In this document: piece after piece, positions 39,720 to 49,131 of the stretch
How the letters are laid out: each line of letters starts with the position of its first letter
Numbering within the stretch: the stretch's first letter is position 1
Origin: Peterkaempfera bronchialis
GTDB taxonomy: Bacteria > Actinomycetota > Actinomycetes > Streptomycetales > Streptomycetaceae
Assembly: GCF_003258605.2 (NCBI RefSeq)
Contig: NZ_CP031264.1
Span: 2,356,001 to 2,420,000, forward strand
Reading direction: 5' to 3'
Length of the DNA stretch: 64,000 nucleotides
The notes under the pieces: model-generated
What the model was told of the DNA's origin: nothing
The model's input: only the letters and a program-made list of their open reading frames with translations
Databases searched by the model: none
Made by a program: the position numbers and the translations under genes

Positions 39720-40277
39720 ATGGAACCCGTGATCTTGGAAACCCCCCGGCTTGTGCTGCGCCCGCTGGGCGCCGGGGACACCGAGGCCGTCCACCGGGCG
39801 TGCCAGGACGAGGAGATCCAGCGCTGGACGACGGTCCCGTCCCCCTATCTGCCGGTCCACGCGCGCGACTTCGTGGAGCAGATAGCGCCCGACGGCTGGC
39901 GGGACGACACCCTCTACAACTGGGGCAGCTTCACCCGGGAGGGCGGCGCCCTGGTCTCCTCCGTGGGCCTCTCCTTCCCCGCCCGCGCCGGGGTCGCGGA
40001 GATCGGCTACTGGACCGCCCGGGAGCACCGGGGGCGCGGGTACACCGCCGAGGCCGTCGCCGCAGCCACCCGCTGGGCCTTCACCGCGCTGGGTGTCCAA
40101 CGCCTGGAGTGGTACGCGGAGGCGGGCAACGAGGCGTCCCGGGCGGTCGTCGAGCGGGTGGGCTTCACCTTCGAGGGGACGCTGCGCTCGTATCTGCTCC
40201 ACCGGGGGGAGCGCCGCGACGCCTGGGTGGGCGCGATGCTGCCCACCGACCCGGTCCGCGACCCGGCGGTCGGCTGA
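39720..40277 (+). CDS. GNAT-family N-acetyltransferase (RimJ/RimL type)
   Basis: A 185-residue protein starting [36 protein letters not shown], the standard opening of RimJ/RimL-like acetyltransferases. The acetyl-CoA-binding motif A is [19 protein letters not shown] (about 97-115), followed by [29 protein letters not shown]. It transfers an acetyl group to an amino terminus or small-molecule amine; the substrate is unknown. Followed after 59 bases by the YcaQ-like gene on the same strand. Confidence 0.9.
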   Translation: MEPVILETPRLVLRPLGAGDTEAVHRACQDEEIQRWTTVPSPYLPVHARDFVEQIAPDGWRDDTLYNWGSFTREGGALVSSVGLSFPARAGVAEIGYWTAREHRGRGYTAEAVAAATRWAFTALGVQRLEWYAEAGNEASRAVVERVGFTFEGTLRSYLLHRGERRDAWVGAMLPTDPVRDPAVG

Positions 40278-40336
40278 CCGCCCCCCGTCCCGGCCGCCCG
40301 GCCGGGTTGTCAGTGGCTCCGTCTACGCTGCGGGAC

Positions 40337-41533
40337 ATGACCGTCGCGCTGCCGCCGAAGCCCCTTGCCGCCCTCTCCGCCGACGAGGCACGCCGCATCG
40401 CGCTGCGCGCCCAGGGGATGCTGGGCGTGCCCGACCGGCGGGGCGGGGTGCGCGGGGTGCTGCGCCGGCTGGGCGCGGTCCAGCTGGACACCATCTCGGT
40501 GCTGGCCCGCTCGCATGAGCTGGTGCCGTACGCCCGGCTGGGCGCGGTGGGCCGCTCCTCCGTGGAGGCGGCCTACTGGGGGGCGGGCACCAGCTTCGAG
40601 TACTGGTCGCATGCCGCCTGTGTGCTGCCCATCGAGGAGTGGCCGCTCTTCGCCTTCCGGCGGCGGGCGTTCACCGCCCGGGGGCGCCGCTGGCACACGA
40701 TGGCGGATGCCGAGCGGTCCTGTGCCGAGGTGCGGGCACGGCTGCACGCCGAGGGGCCGCTGACCTCCACCGACCTCGGCGGCGCCCGCAATGGCGGCCC
40801 CTGGTGGGACTGGTCGGAGACCAAGATCGCCACCGAGTGGCTGCTGGATGTCGGCGAGGTGGTCTGCACCGAGCGCCGAGGGTGGAAGCGGGTCTACGAC
40901 CTGGCCGAGCGGGCGGTCCCGGCGGAGTTGCTGGCGCAGCAGCTCGATGACGAGACCTGCCTGCGGCGGCTGGTCGGCCAGGCCGGGACCGCGCTGGGCG
41001 TGGCGACCCGGGCCGACCTGGCGGACTACCACCGGCTCAAGGGCGAGCAGGTGGACGCGGTGGCGGCCGACGCCGGGCTGGTGCCGGTGGAGGTGCAGGG
41101 GTGGGGCCGCGACGGCGGGCCCGGATCGGCCTGGGCGGACCCTGCGGCGCTGGCGACCACGCCCCGTGGACGCCACCGCACCACCCTGCTCTCCCCGTTC
41201 GACTCGCTGATCTGGGACCGGGCCCGCACCGAGCGGATCTTCGGCTTCGCACACCGCCTGGAGGCGTATGTCCCCAAGCCCAAGCGGGTGCACGGCTACT
41301 TCGCGATGCCGCTGCTGGCGGGCGGCCGACTGGTCGGGCGGGTCGATCCGGCTCGCGAGGGACGGGTACTGATCGCCCGTCAGGTGTCCGTGGCGTCACC
41401 CGCCGCAGTCGCCCCGATGGCACAGGCGCTGCGGGAGGCCGCCGACTGGGTGGGCTGCGACGAGGTGAAGGTGGAGCGGGTGGTGCCGGAATCCCTGGCA
41501 GGCCCGCTCACCGCAGCCGTGTCGGCGGGCTGA
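40337..41533 (+). CDS. YcaQ-like winged-helix DNA glycosylase (HTH_42 family)
   Basis: A 398-residue protein from the ATG at 40337. The family signature RLGAVQLDTISVLARSHELV carries the Q-hydrophobic-D motif (Gln49, Leu50, Asp51) of the YcaQ/AlkX branch, as opposed to the QxQ motif of antibiotic-protective AlkZ. Further blocks are YWGAGTSFEYWSHAACVLPIEEWPLF, HAEGPLTSTDLGG and LLSPFDSLIWDRARTERIFGF. Studied members excise bulky alkylated bases and unhook interstrand cross-links. Here it would be a housekeeping repair function; no biosynthetic cluster is adjacent. It is convergent with the response regulator, leaving only eight bases between the stops. Confidence 0.88.
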   Translation: MTVALPPKPLAALSADEARRIALRAQGMLGVPDRRGGVRGVLRRLGAVQLDTISVLARSHELVPYARLGAVGRSSVEAAYWGAGTSFEYWSHAACVLPIEEWPLFAFRRRAFTARGRRWHTMADAERSCAEVRARLHAEGPLTSTDLGGARNGGPWWDWSETKIATEWLLDVGEVVCTERRGWKRVYDLAERAVPAELLAQQLDDETCLRRLVGQAGTALGVATRADLADYHRLKGEQVDAVAADAGLVPVEVQGWGRDGGPGSAWADPAALATTPRGRHRTTLLSPFDSLIWDRARTERIFGFAHRLEAYVPKPKRVHGYFAMPLLAGGRLVGRVDPAREGRVLIARQVSVASPAAVAPMAQALREAADWVGCDEVKVERVVPESLAGPLTAAVSAG

Positions 41534-41541
41534 CCGGCCCG

Positions 41542-42291
41542 TCACCCTATTTCGAGGATCTTCTCCCGCATCGCATAGACCACCGCCTCCATCCGGGAGT
41601 GCAGCTGGAGCTTCTCCAGGATGTTGCGCACATGGTTCTTCACCGTGTTCTCACTGATGAAGAGCTCCTTGGCGATGTCCCGGTTGTTCATCCCGGTGGC
41701 CACCAGCTTGAGCACTTCCAGCTCCCGGTCGGTGAGCCGGGGCGCGGGCACCAGCGGCCGCTCGTCGCTGCGCTGCTGGATCATCGACTTGAACTCGGTG
41801 AGCAGCTTGGCCGCCATCGACGGGCTGATCTGCGACTGGCCGTCCGCCACGGCCCGGATCGCGGTGGCCACCTCGTCCGTGGAGATCTCCTTGAGCAGGT
41901 AACCGGTGGCCCCGGCCTTGATGGCCTCGTAGAGGTCGGCCTCCTCGTCGCTTATCGTCAACATGATGATCTTGGCGCTGGGCGCCACGTCCTTGATGGC
42001 GGTACATGCCTCGATGCCGCTGCGGCGCGGCATGCGGACATCCATCAGGATGATGTCGGGCAGCAGGTCGGCCGCCTTCTCGACGGCCTCCGCGCCGTCC
42101 CCGGCCTCTCCCACCACCTGGATGTCGTCCTCCTGCGCCAGGACGATCTCCAGACCGCGCCGAAAGAGGGCGTGGTCGTCGACCACAAGTACTCGAATCG
42201 GCTCCCCGCGCGCCCCGCGCGGCTGCTCGGACGGACCGGCGGCGGCCGGCCCACCCCTGTCGACGGGCCCCATGCTGAAACGCTCCCCCAT
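41542..42291 (-). CDS. NarL/LuxR-type response regulator
   Basis: A 249-residue protein from the ATG at 42291, with a GAGGAG ribosome site. A 30-residue N-terminal extension precedes the receiver domain (about 32-150) with acidic pocket DD38-39, phospho-acceptor Asp84 in ILMDVRMP and Lys in YLLKEIS. The C-terminal helix-turn-helix is LTDRELEVLKLVATGMNNRDIAKELFISENTVKNHVRNIL (about 187-226). No histidine kinase gene is adjacent, so it is an orphan regulator in this position, as it appears to be in other streptomycetes. Target genes are unknown. Confidence 0.93.
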   Translation of the reverse strand: MGERFSMGPVDRGGPAAAGPSEQPRGARGEPIRVLVVDDHALFRRGLEIVLAQEDDIQVVGEAGDGAEAVEKAADLLPDIILMDVRMPRRSGIEACTAIKDVAPSAKIIMLTISDEEADLYEAIKAGATGYLLKEISTDEVATAIRAVADGQSQISPSMAAKLLTEFKSMIQQRSDERPLVPAPRLTDRELEVLKLVATGMNNRDIAKELFISENTVKNHVRNILEKLQLHSRMEAVVYAMREKILEIG

Positions 42292-42532
42292 CCGCTCCTC
42301 CCCCTCGCGGCCGGTGCGAAGGCCGCGTGACTGGTCGGGCGCCCCTCGTGCTGCTCGGGGACTGGCGCCATCATTCCACGGCGGTCGGGCGTTGCGATCA
42401 TCCAGCGGTCTGCACATCCCTGCTCGCGCGCTCCGGCGCATGCGCCGGGTCCATGGCGTCCACGGGCCCGGCGCCTATGCGTCAACTCCCGTACGCCCGA
42501 GGGGAATCGGGCGCGCGGCCCGGTCCGGTCGA

Positions 42533-43228
42533 CTACTCCTCGTCCGCCTCGCCGAGCGCCCCACCCGCGCCGCCGACCGCGCCGTTCGGTGCGGAGCCGT
42601 CGGCCTTGAGGTGGATCACACCGTAGTTGTAGCCGTGGCGCCGGTAGACGACGCTCGGCATCCCGGTGTCGGTGTCGACGAAGAGGTAGAAGTCGTGACC
42701 GACCAACTCCATCTCGTAGAGAGCCTGGTCCAGCGCCATCGGCGCGGCGGCGTGGACCTTCTCGCGGACGACGAGCGGCCCGTCGCCCTCCACCTCCAGC
42801 GACCCGATCCGGGTCCTGGTCACTTCGCCCTCCTGCTCACCGGCAGCGGGGGCGGTCTCCGGCAGTGCGGCCAGCGCCGCAGTGGCCGCGGCCACGCTCA
42901 TCGGGGTCCGGCCGGTGCCTCCCTTGTGCACCCGTCGCCGGTCGGCGGCCTTGCGCAGCTGTGCGTCCAGCCTGGCGGTCGCCAGGTCCAGCGCGGCGTA
43001 CGCGTCGCCGGCACATGCCTCTGCACGGATCACCGGACCGCGGGTGCGCACCGTGATCTCGACGCGCTCGCTGCGGTCCGCCTGGCGCGGGTTGCGCTCC
43101 TTGGACACCTCGACGTCGAGGCTGATCACCTTGCCGTCGAACTTCTGGATCTTCTCCAGCTTCTCGGCCACGTGCTTGCGGAACCTCTCGGGCACCTCGG
43201 TCTTGCGGCCCTTGACGACGATGTCCAC
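42533..43228 (-). CDS. hpf: Long-form ribosome hibernation promoting factor (HPF/RaiA family)
   Basis: A 231-residue protein from a GTG at 43228 (VDIVVKGRKTEVPERFRKHV), with GGAG ten bases upstream. The N-terminal sigma-54-modulation/S30AE domain (1-100) binds the decoding region of the 30S subunit. A linker leads to the C-terminal dimerisation domain (about 150-208: PLVVREKVHAAAPMALDQALYEMELVGHDFYLFVDTDTG...YNYGVIHLKAD). The long form joins two ribosomes into inactive 100S dimers during dormancy or starvation. Neighbours are comF-like (divergent) and a response regulator gene. A short acidic Gly-rich tail ends the protein. Confidence 0.95.
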   Translation of the reverse strand: MDIVVKGRKTEVPERFRKHVAEKLEKIQKFDGKVISLDVEVSKERNPRQADRSERVEITVRTRGPVIRAEACAGDAYAALDLATARLDAQLRKAADRRRVHKGGTGRTPMSVAAATAALAALPETAPAAGEQEGEVTRTRIGSLEVEGDGPLVVREKVHAAAPMALDQALYEMELVGHDFYLFVDTDTGMPSVVYRRHGYNYGVIHLKADGSAPNGAVGGAGGALGEADEE

Positions 43229-43656
43229 GCAGAACTCCGTTCCCTTGCGCTGACGCCGGGCGGGGCCAGGCCCCGCGCGGCCCACTGAGTACGCAGCGCG
43301 CCCGCCCTCCGGTTCACCCCGCGCCCGGGACAGCGGGCGGAAACTGCTCCTCTCACCACTTCCTCCCCACCAGGGACGGCTGAAACCCCATGGAACACCT
43401 CCCCCGAGGTTTCCGCCTCCTCGATGCCCGACGGGCGCAGCAGCCCGCCCGGCGGCCGTCGGCGGCACGGCTCCACCGACCGGACACCTGTTCCGAGACC
43501 GAACGTAGCCTCCCGCGCCTCAAAGCACAGCAGTTCGGTATGGAGTGCCTTCTTTCGGATGAACGTCCGAGGAATCGGTCGCGGGCCGCGCCGCCCGACC
43601 CCACCCTGGTCCGCAGGCCCTGCCGAACCCGATCCGCCGCACCGAGGGGAGCACCC
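43229..43656. other. Divergent promoter region between hpf and comF-like gene
   Basis: 428 bases with no supported gene. Both promoters should lie here. I see only weak hexamer matches (for example TACGTT on the minus strand at 43503-43508) and do not assign them. Confidence 0.4.
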
Positions 43657-44490
43657 ATGGACCCTGCCGCCGCCCCGCGACCCGCCCGACCACTGGACGC
43701 CCTGCTGGATCTGCTGCTCCCCGGCCGCTGCGCCGGGTGCGGCAGTGACGGCGGCCAGCTCTGCACCCGCTGCCGCGCCGCACTGGAGACCGCCCCCGGC
43801 CACCCGGTCCGGCCGGATCCGCCTCCGCCCGGCCTGCCCCCGGTCTACGCCGCCACCGAGTACGCGGGCCCGGTCCGGGGCCTGCTGCTGGCCCACAAGG
43901 AGCGCGGCGCGCTGCGGCTGGCCGACCCGCTCGGCAGGGCGCTCGCCACCGCCGTGCACGCGGCGGCCGCCGACGGCCTCACCGGCCGCGCCCCCATCCC
44001 GCTGCTGCTGGTACCCGTCCCCTCCGCCCGCCGCGCGGTGCGCGCCCGGGGCCATGACCCGGTGCACCGGCTGGCCCGCGTCGCCGCCCGGGAGCTGCGC
44101 CGGGCCGGCGTCCCCGGGCGTGCGGCTGCGGTGCTGCGGCCCGTCCGCCCGGTGGCGGACCAGGCCGGGCTCGGCGCCGCCGACCGCCGCCGCAACCTCG
44201 CCGGAGCGCTGGCCGTACGGCCGGGAGCGGCGGCCGGGCTGCGCCACCGGCAGGTGGTCCTGGTGGACGACCTGGTCACCACGGGTGCCACCCTGGCCGA
44301 GGCGGCCCGCGCCCTCGGAGCCGTCGGCGCGCAGGTACCGGTGGCAGCCACCGTCGCCGCCACCGCCCGCCGGACCGGCGGGACCGGCCGCCCGGACCGA
44401 AACCGCACGGACCGAACCCGCACGGACCGAAACCACCCGGACCGAAACCGCACAGGCCATGCCCGCAGAGACCATGCCCGCCCCCGGTAG
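43657..44490 (+). CDS. ComF/GntX-like phosphoribosyltransferase with zinc finger
   Basis: A 277-residue protein with GAGGGGAG before the ATG. An N-terminal double-CxxC zinc site (Cys25, Cys28, Cys36, Cys39), the LLLAHKERGALRLADPLGRALA segment, LLVPVPSARRAVRARGHDPVHRLAR and the PRPP-binding loop VVLVDDLVTTGAT (about 200-212) define the ComF family. The family is linked to DNA uptake in competent bacteria, but its role in actinobacteria is unknown. The last 45 residues are an Arg-rich tail containing four perfect-period 15-bp repeats (44393-44452) coding DRNRT-like pentamers. It is convergent with lpqB. Confidence 0.88.
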   Translation: MDPAAAPRPARPLDALLDLLLPGRCAGCGSDGGQLCTRCRAALETAPGHPVRPDPPPPGLPPVYAATEYAGPVRGLLLAHKERGALRLADPLGRALATAVHAAAADGLTGRAPIPLLLVPVPSARRAVRARGHDPVHRLARVAARELRRAGVPGRAAAVLRPVRPVADQAGLGAADRRRNLAGALAVRPGAAAGLRHRQVVLVDDLVTTGATLAEAARALGAVGAQVPVAATVAATARRTGGTGRPDRNRTDRTRTDRNHPDRNRTGHARRDHARPR

Positions 44491-44524
44491 TCGGGGCCCG
44501 GGTCGTCGGCAGCCGGGGCGCCGC

Positions 44525-46336
44525 TCAGCCCGGGTAGACGGGGGCCGTGGCGTCGCGGGCCACCGCACGCCACTGGCCGTTGGGCCCCAGACGGTAGATC
44601 TTGTGGTCCTTGGCGTCCGCGTAGACCGCCGCCTTGGGGTCCTCGCAGGCGGCCACCCGGGTCATGCCGTCGATGGCCTGGAGGGTGGTCTCCTCGGCGG
44701 CCGATCCATCGACGCCCACCAGCTGCGGATGCTTGACGCCCTCCGCCTCCTTGCCCAGCACCACCAGCTGGTCGCTGTCCGCCCAGGAGACTGCGGTGAC
44801 GTCCACCAGCTGCGGCGCCACCGGACGCAGCCCGGTGATCAGCACCTGCGGCTCGTCCTCGGTGCCGGCGTGCTGCACCAGGCCCATCTCCACGGTCCGC
44901 AGCCCGTCGGCGTTCGCCAGCAGCAGCGCCACCCGGGTACCGTCCGACGCGATCTTCAACCCCTGCACGGTCCGCCCGCCCAGGCCCTCCACCCGGACCG
45001 GATAGGGCTGCTTCCCGCGCAGCATCAGCACCCTCGGTGCGGCCGGGTTGCGGTCGGCGATCCACAGGTCGCCGCGCCCGTCCCAGCTGGGCTCGGAGAG
45101 CCCCTGGCCCTTCGGCGCGGCGCTGGTGACCGTCGTCCGCTCCAGCTTGGCCCCTTCGGTGAGGCCCACCTCGTACAGCGCGGTGCCGTCGTGCAGCACC
45201 GCAGCCGCCAGCTCGCCGTCCCGGCGCACCGCGACGGAGCCCATCCGGGCCTGCTGCTGCTCCTCGCCCAGCGGCCCGGGCACCGCCGTGCCACTGCCCG
45301 GGTCCTCGGCGGACGACAGCGCCATCAGCCGCCTGCTGCCGTTGTCCTGGTAGTACAGCCCGCCGGTCGGTCCGGCCGCGGTGAAGTCCTCGGTCTGCCG
45401 GTCGCCGACCTCGCAGCCGCGCGCGCCGTTCCGGTCGGTGACCACCACCCGGTCCACGCTGTTCGCGGCCTGGTCGGTGAAGGTGCGCAGCAACTGCACG
45501 CCCATCCGCCGGCAGGTCTCCTGGTGGCTGTGCAGGTCGCGGGCGCTGACCCGGACCGTGACGACCTTGCCGTCATCCGGCCCGACCTGCTGCGAGAGCA
45601 CGGTCACCCCGTCGAAGGCCGAGGTCACGGCCGGGGCCAGCCAGCGCGACGGACCGGCGGCCAGAGCCTTGGCCGCCTCGCTGAGCGGGTCTATGCGGCG
45701 GCGCAGGTAGATCGGGTCGGGGACCAGCATCGGCGCCCGGGCGGACGGCAGGGAGGGGTCCGCCGCCGCGAAGAAGTAGCGGTTGACCCGCTCATAGACG
45801 TTGCGGAAGTTGGTCTCGTTGACGATCAGGCCGTCGGGGAGGCGGGAGATCCGCCACTCACCGCCGACCTTCTTGAAGGTGAAGGAGGCGTGGAAGACGC
45901 CGTCCTTCGGCCGGAACGCCTTGTTGGCGTCCAGCTCCGCCATACGGCTGCCCTCGACGGTCACCTGCGCCCGGGCGTCCCCCACCGTGCCCAGCCGCAC
46001 CGCCGGGTTGCCGGTGAGCACCACGACCTTGGCCTCGGGGCGCCACCGCCTGGCCTGGTCGTCGGTGAGGTACTCCTTGGCGGTGGTGTAGCCGGCCTCG
46101 TCGCCGATGGTGGCGTCGAGGAAGTTCTGGAGCAGCTCCTGCGGGTCGAGGCCCTTCTGCGGATGTACCGGGAAGACCCGCACCTGCAGGTTCTGGTCGT
46201 CGCCGCGCTCGGCGGCGTTCACCTCGGACACGTCCCCGCTGTCCGGCATCGCCGCGCAGCCCGCGAGCAGCAGCACCAGCGGCAGTGCCACCGGCAGTGC
46301 GGCGGCGAGCCGCCGCCGGTCAGTCCTCCTCGGCAC
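44525..46336 (-). CDS. lpqB: Lipoprotein LpqB, partner of the MtrAB system
   Basis: A 603-residue protein from a GTG at 46336, inside the end of mtrB, with GGAGGAG upstream. A lipoprotein signal (LAAALPVALPLVLLLAGC) ends at Cys27. Then come a GerMN-type domain (for example ARDLHSHQETCRRMGVQLLRTFTDQAAN) and a C-terminal beta-propeller-like lipoprotein domain with repeated WDGRGDLWIADRNP and ADGLRTVEMGLV motifs. In actinobacteria LpqB binds the extracytoplasmic part of MtrB and modulates its signalling in cell-wall and development control. Last gene of the mtnA-mtrA-mtrB-lpqB operon. Confidence 0.95.
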   Translation of the reverse strand: MPRRTDRRRLAAALPVALPLVLLLAGCAAMPDSGDVSEVNAAERGDDQNLQVRVFPVHPQKGLDPQELLQNFLDATIGDEAGYTTAKEYLTDDQARRWRPEAKVVVLTGNPAVRLGTVGDARAQVTVEGSRMAELDANKAFRPKDGVFHASFTFKKVGGEWRISRLPDGLIVNETNFRNVYERVNRYFFAAADPSLPSARAPMLVPDPIYLRRRIDPLSEAAKALAAGPSRWLAPAVTSAFDGVTVLSQQVGPDDGKVVTVRVSARDLHSHQETCRRMGVQLLRTFTDQAANSVDRVVVTDRNGARGCEVGDRQTEDFTAAGPTGGLYYQDNGSRRLMALSSAEDPGSGTAVPGPLGEEQQQARMGSVAVRRDGELAAAVLHDGTALYEVGLTEGAKLERTTVTSAAPKGQGLSEPSWDGRGDLWIADRNPAAPRVLMLRGKQPYPVRVEGLGGRTVQGLKIASDGTRVALLLANADGLRTVEMGLVQHAGTEDEPQVLITGLRPVAPQLVDVTAVSWADSDQLVVLGKEAEGVKHPQLVGVDGSAAEETTLQAIDGMTRVAACEDPKAAVYADAKDHKIYRLGPNGQWRAVARDATAPVYPG

Positions 46337-48449
46337 CGTCCCGCTCCTCCCCTGCCGCGCTCCCGGGCGCGGCCTCGGACTCGGACCCGGCGGGCCCCGG
46401 CCCGGCCGCCCCCGGTCGGCCCGTGCCGCGCTCCACCACCACATGGGCGCCGGTCGCACCGTACCCCGCAGAGCCCGCCCGCACATCGGAGGGGTCGGAC
46501 GCGGGCCGCCGCGCCGCCCGTGCGCCGGGGCCCAGCCCCGGCCCTATGGTGAGCACCCCGCCCAGCCCCGGTCCGAAGCCGCTCCCGCCGTTCCCGCCGT
46601 TCTCCGGCGTCTCGGGCTGCCCCTCCCCGGCGCCGGCCGCACCGGGGCCGCCCGGGCGGGAGACCCTGCGGTACGGGGTGCCGGGGGCGCTCAGGCCACG
46701 GTTGTGCCGGGAGTCCTCGGGCTCCAGCGGGATCGGCGAGCGGCCGATCTCGCCGCCGCGGGTGCGCGGCACGGTGAGCCGGAACTGCGACCCGCCGCCG
46801 GGCTCGCCCCATGCCTGGAGCCAGCCGCCGTGCAGATGGGCGTCCTCCAGTGCGATGGAGAGGCCCAGACCGGTGCCGCCGGTGGTGCGCTGCCGGGCCG
46901 GGTCCGCGCGCCAGAAGCGGTGGAAGACCCGGGACGCTTCGCCCGGTTTGAGGCCGATGCCATGGTCACGGACGGCCACCGCGACCGAGCCGTCCCCGGA
47001 GGCCAGCCGGACCACCACATCGCGGCCCTCGCCGTGCTCCAGGGCGTTGACCACCAGATTGCGCAGGATGCGTTCGATCCGCCGGGGGTCGACCTCGGCC
47101 ATCACCGGCTCCTCGGCGCCGCGTACCAGCAGCGCGCTGCCCTTGGCCTGGGCCAGCGGCTCGGCGGCCTCCACCACGCGGGCGGTGATCTCCCGCAGGT
47201 CGGCCGGCTCGGCGTCCAGGACGGCGGCGCCGGCGTCGAAGCGGCTGATCTCCAGCAGGTCGGAGAGGAGCGACTCAAAGCGGTCCAACTGCCCCTGGAG
47301 CAGTTCGGCGGACCGGGCGGAGGCCGGGTCCATGTCCTCGCGGCCCTCGTACAGCAGGTCGGCGGCCATCCGTACGGTGGTCAGCGGGGTGCGCAGCTCA
47401 TGCGAGACGTCGGAGACAAAGCGCCGCTGCACCCGGGAGAGCTCCTCCAGCTGCCGGATCTGCGCCCAGAGGGCATTGGCCATCTCATTGAAGGAGTCGC
47501 CGAGCCGGGCGATGTCATCGGTGCCGGTGACCTTCATCCGCTCTTCGAGGTGCCCGGCGGCCAGCCGTTCGGAGATCCCCGCCGCCATCCGGACGGGCGT
47601 GACGACCATCCGCACCACCATCCAGGCGATGGCGCCGAGCAGCACCACCACAAAGACGCCGGCCGTGGCCAGGGTTCCGGTGACCAGGCCGAGCGTCCTG
47701 GTCTCCTGCTGGAACGGGAAGACGTAGTACAGCTGGTAGTCGGTGCCCTCCGGGCCGGTCAGCTGCTTGCCGATGGCCAGGCCCGACTCCTGGCGGGGGC
47801 TGTCGCCCTGGTCCCGCAGGATGACGGTGGGCTGCTCCTGGACGCGGCCCGGGTGGTCCGCCAGCTCCTGCTGCAACGCGTCGGGGACGGACTGCGGCAG
47901 GACATTGCCGGTGCTGCGCGGGGAGCGCACGCCGCCGGAGCTGTCGGCGGTCTCCAACTGCCCGGTGGACGGCACCAGGGCGACCACCGAGTAGACGCCC
48001 TGGCCGCTGCTGGCCAGCTGCTCGACCTGCTTGGTGATCCAGTCGCCGATGTCCTCGCTGGTGGGGTCGACGCCGCTGCCGGCCTTGGGGAGCACATCGC
48101 GCGCGGCGTCGATCTGCTTCTGCGCCACCGAGAAGCCGCCGGCCGCCTGGCTCTCCGCGACCTGCCGCTTGGCGCCCAGCAGGCCGGTGCGGACCTGCGC
48201 CATCACCACGACGCCGAGCAGCAGCACCACGCCCAGCGACAGCACCAGCGTGGTGGCGACCACCCGCAACTGGATGGAGCGCCGCCAGAGCGCCACCGCC
48301 CGCTGGAACGGCCGCCGGACCTGCCGGGCCGCCAGCGCGGCAAGCGGTATCACACCGCGGCGGGCAGCGCGCCGAGCGCCGCCCCCGGGCGCGGACTCCC
48401 CGCCCATGGGGTCGTGCGGCGGGGAGCCCTGGCCGTGCTCAACACTCAC
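46320..48449 (-). CDS. mtrB: Sensor histidine kinase MtrB
   Basis: A 709-residue membrane kinase. First membrane helix about 64-88 (LRVVATTLVLSLGVVLLLGVVVM), an extracytoplasmic sensor domain (about 90-245), second helix (LGLVTGTLATAGVFVVVLLGAIAWMV), HAMP (RMVVTPVRMAAGISERLAAGHLEERM), phospho-acceptor His in FVSDVSHELRTPLTTVR, and an ATPase domain with N, G1 and G2 boxes (LRNLVVNALEHG, VRDHGIGL, GGTGLGLSI). It has a long Pro/Gly/Arg-rich C-terminal tail. It phosphorylates MtrA. It starts one base after the mtrA stop, and its 3' end overlaps lpqB by 17 bases. Confidence 0.97.
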   Translation of the reverse strand: MSVEHGQGSPPHDPMGGESAPGGGARRAARRGVIPLAALAARQVRRPFQRAVALWRRSIQLRVVATTLVLSLGVVLLLGVVVMAQVRTGLLGAKRQVAESQAAGGFSVAQKQIDAARDVLPKAGSGVDPTSEDIGDWITKQVEQLASSGQGVYSVVALVPSTGQLETADSSGGVRSPRSTGNVLPQSVPDALQQELADHPGRVQEQPTVILRDQGDSPRQESGLAIGKQLTGPEGTDYQLYYVFPFQQETRTLGLVTGTLATAGVFVVVLLGAIAWMVVRMVVTPVRMAAGISERLAAGHLEERMKVTGTDDIARLGDSFNEMANALWAQIRQLEELSRVQRRFVSDVSHELRTPLTTVRMAADLLYEGREDMDPASARSAELLQGQLDRFESLLSDLLEISRFDAGAAVLDAEPADLREITARVVEAAEPLAQAKGSALLVRGAEEPVMAEVDPRRIERILRNLVVNALEHGEGRDVVVRLASGDGSVAVAVRDHGIGLKPGEASRVFHRFWRADPARQRTTGGTGLGLSIALEDAHLHGGWLQAWGEPGGGSQFRLTVPRTRGGEIGRSPIPLEPEDSRHNRGLSAPGTPYRRVSRPGGPGAAGAGEGQPETPENGGNGGSGFGPGLGGVLTIGPGLGPGARAARRPASDPSDVRAGSAGYGATGAHVVVERGTGRPGAAGPGPAGSESEAAPGSAAGEERDGAEED

Positions 48450-48450
48450 G

Positions 48451-49128
48451 TCAGCTGGGCCCGGCCTTGTAACCGACGCCGCGCACGGTCACCACGATCT
48501 CGGGCCGCTCCGGGTCCCGCTCGATCTTGGAGCGCAGGCGCTGCACATGGACATTGACCAGCCGGGTGTCGGCGGCGTGCCGGTACCCCCAGACCTGCTC
48601 CAGCAGCACCTCACGGGTGAAGACCTGCCAGGGCTTGCGGGCGAGCGCGACCAGCAGGTCGAACTCCAGCGGGGTCAGCGGAATGGACCGCCCGTCCCGC
48701 TTCACCGAGTGCCCGGCCACGTCGATCACCAGGTCACCGATGGTGAGCTGCTCGGGCGTGGGCTCCTCGGCGCGGCGCAGCCGGGCGCGGACCCGGGCCA
48801 CCAGCTCCTTGGGCTTGAACGGCTTGATGACATAGTCGTCCGCGCCCGACTCCAGGCCGACGACCACATCCACGGTGTCGCTCTTCGCGGTGAGCATGAC
48901 GATCGGCACCCCGGACTCGGCACGGATCTGCCGGCAGACGTCGATGCCGTCGCGACCGGGCAGCATCAGGTCGAGGAGGACCAGATCGGGCTTGCTCTCC
49001 CGGAACATGGCCAGTGCCTTGTCCCCGTCCGCCACGAAGAAGGGCTCGAAACCCTCTCCGCGCAGAACGATGCCCAGCATCTCGGCCAGTGCGGTGTCGT
49101 CATCGACGACCAGGACGCGTCCCTTCAT
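48451..49128 (-). CDS. mtrA: OmpR-type response regulator MtrA
   Basis: A 225-residue protein, MKGRVLVVDDDTALAEMLGIVLRGEG, with phospho-acceptor Asp53 in LVLLDLMLPGRDG and a winged-helix C-terminal domain (TPLEFDLLVALARKPWQVFTREVLLEQVWGYRHAADTRLVNVHVQRLRSKIE). MtrA is a global regulator of division, development and antibiotic production in streptomycetes. The ATG lies three bases after the mtnA stop, so expression may be coupled to mtnA. An inverted repeat at 49156-49178 inside mtnA may be an additional control site. Confidence 0.98.
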   Translation of the reverse strand: MKGRVLVVDDDTALAEMLGIVLRGEGFEPFFVADGDKALAMFRESKPDLVLLDLMLPGRDGIDVCRQIRAESGVPIVMLTAKSDTVDVVVGLESGADDYVIKPFKPKELVARVRARLRRAEEPTPEQLTIGDLVIDVAGHSVKRDGRSIPLTPLEFDLLVALARKPWQVFTREVLLEQVWGYRHAADTRLVNVHVQRLRSKIERDPERPEIVVTVRGVGYKAGPS

Positions 49129-49131
49129 GCT

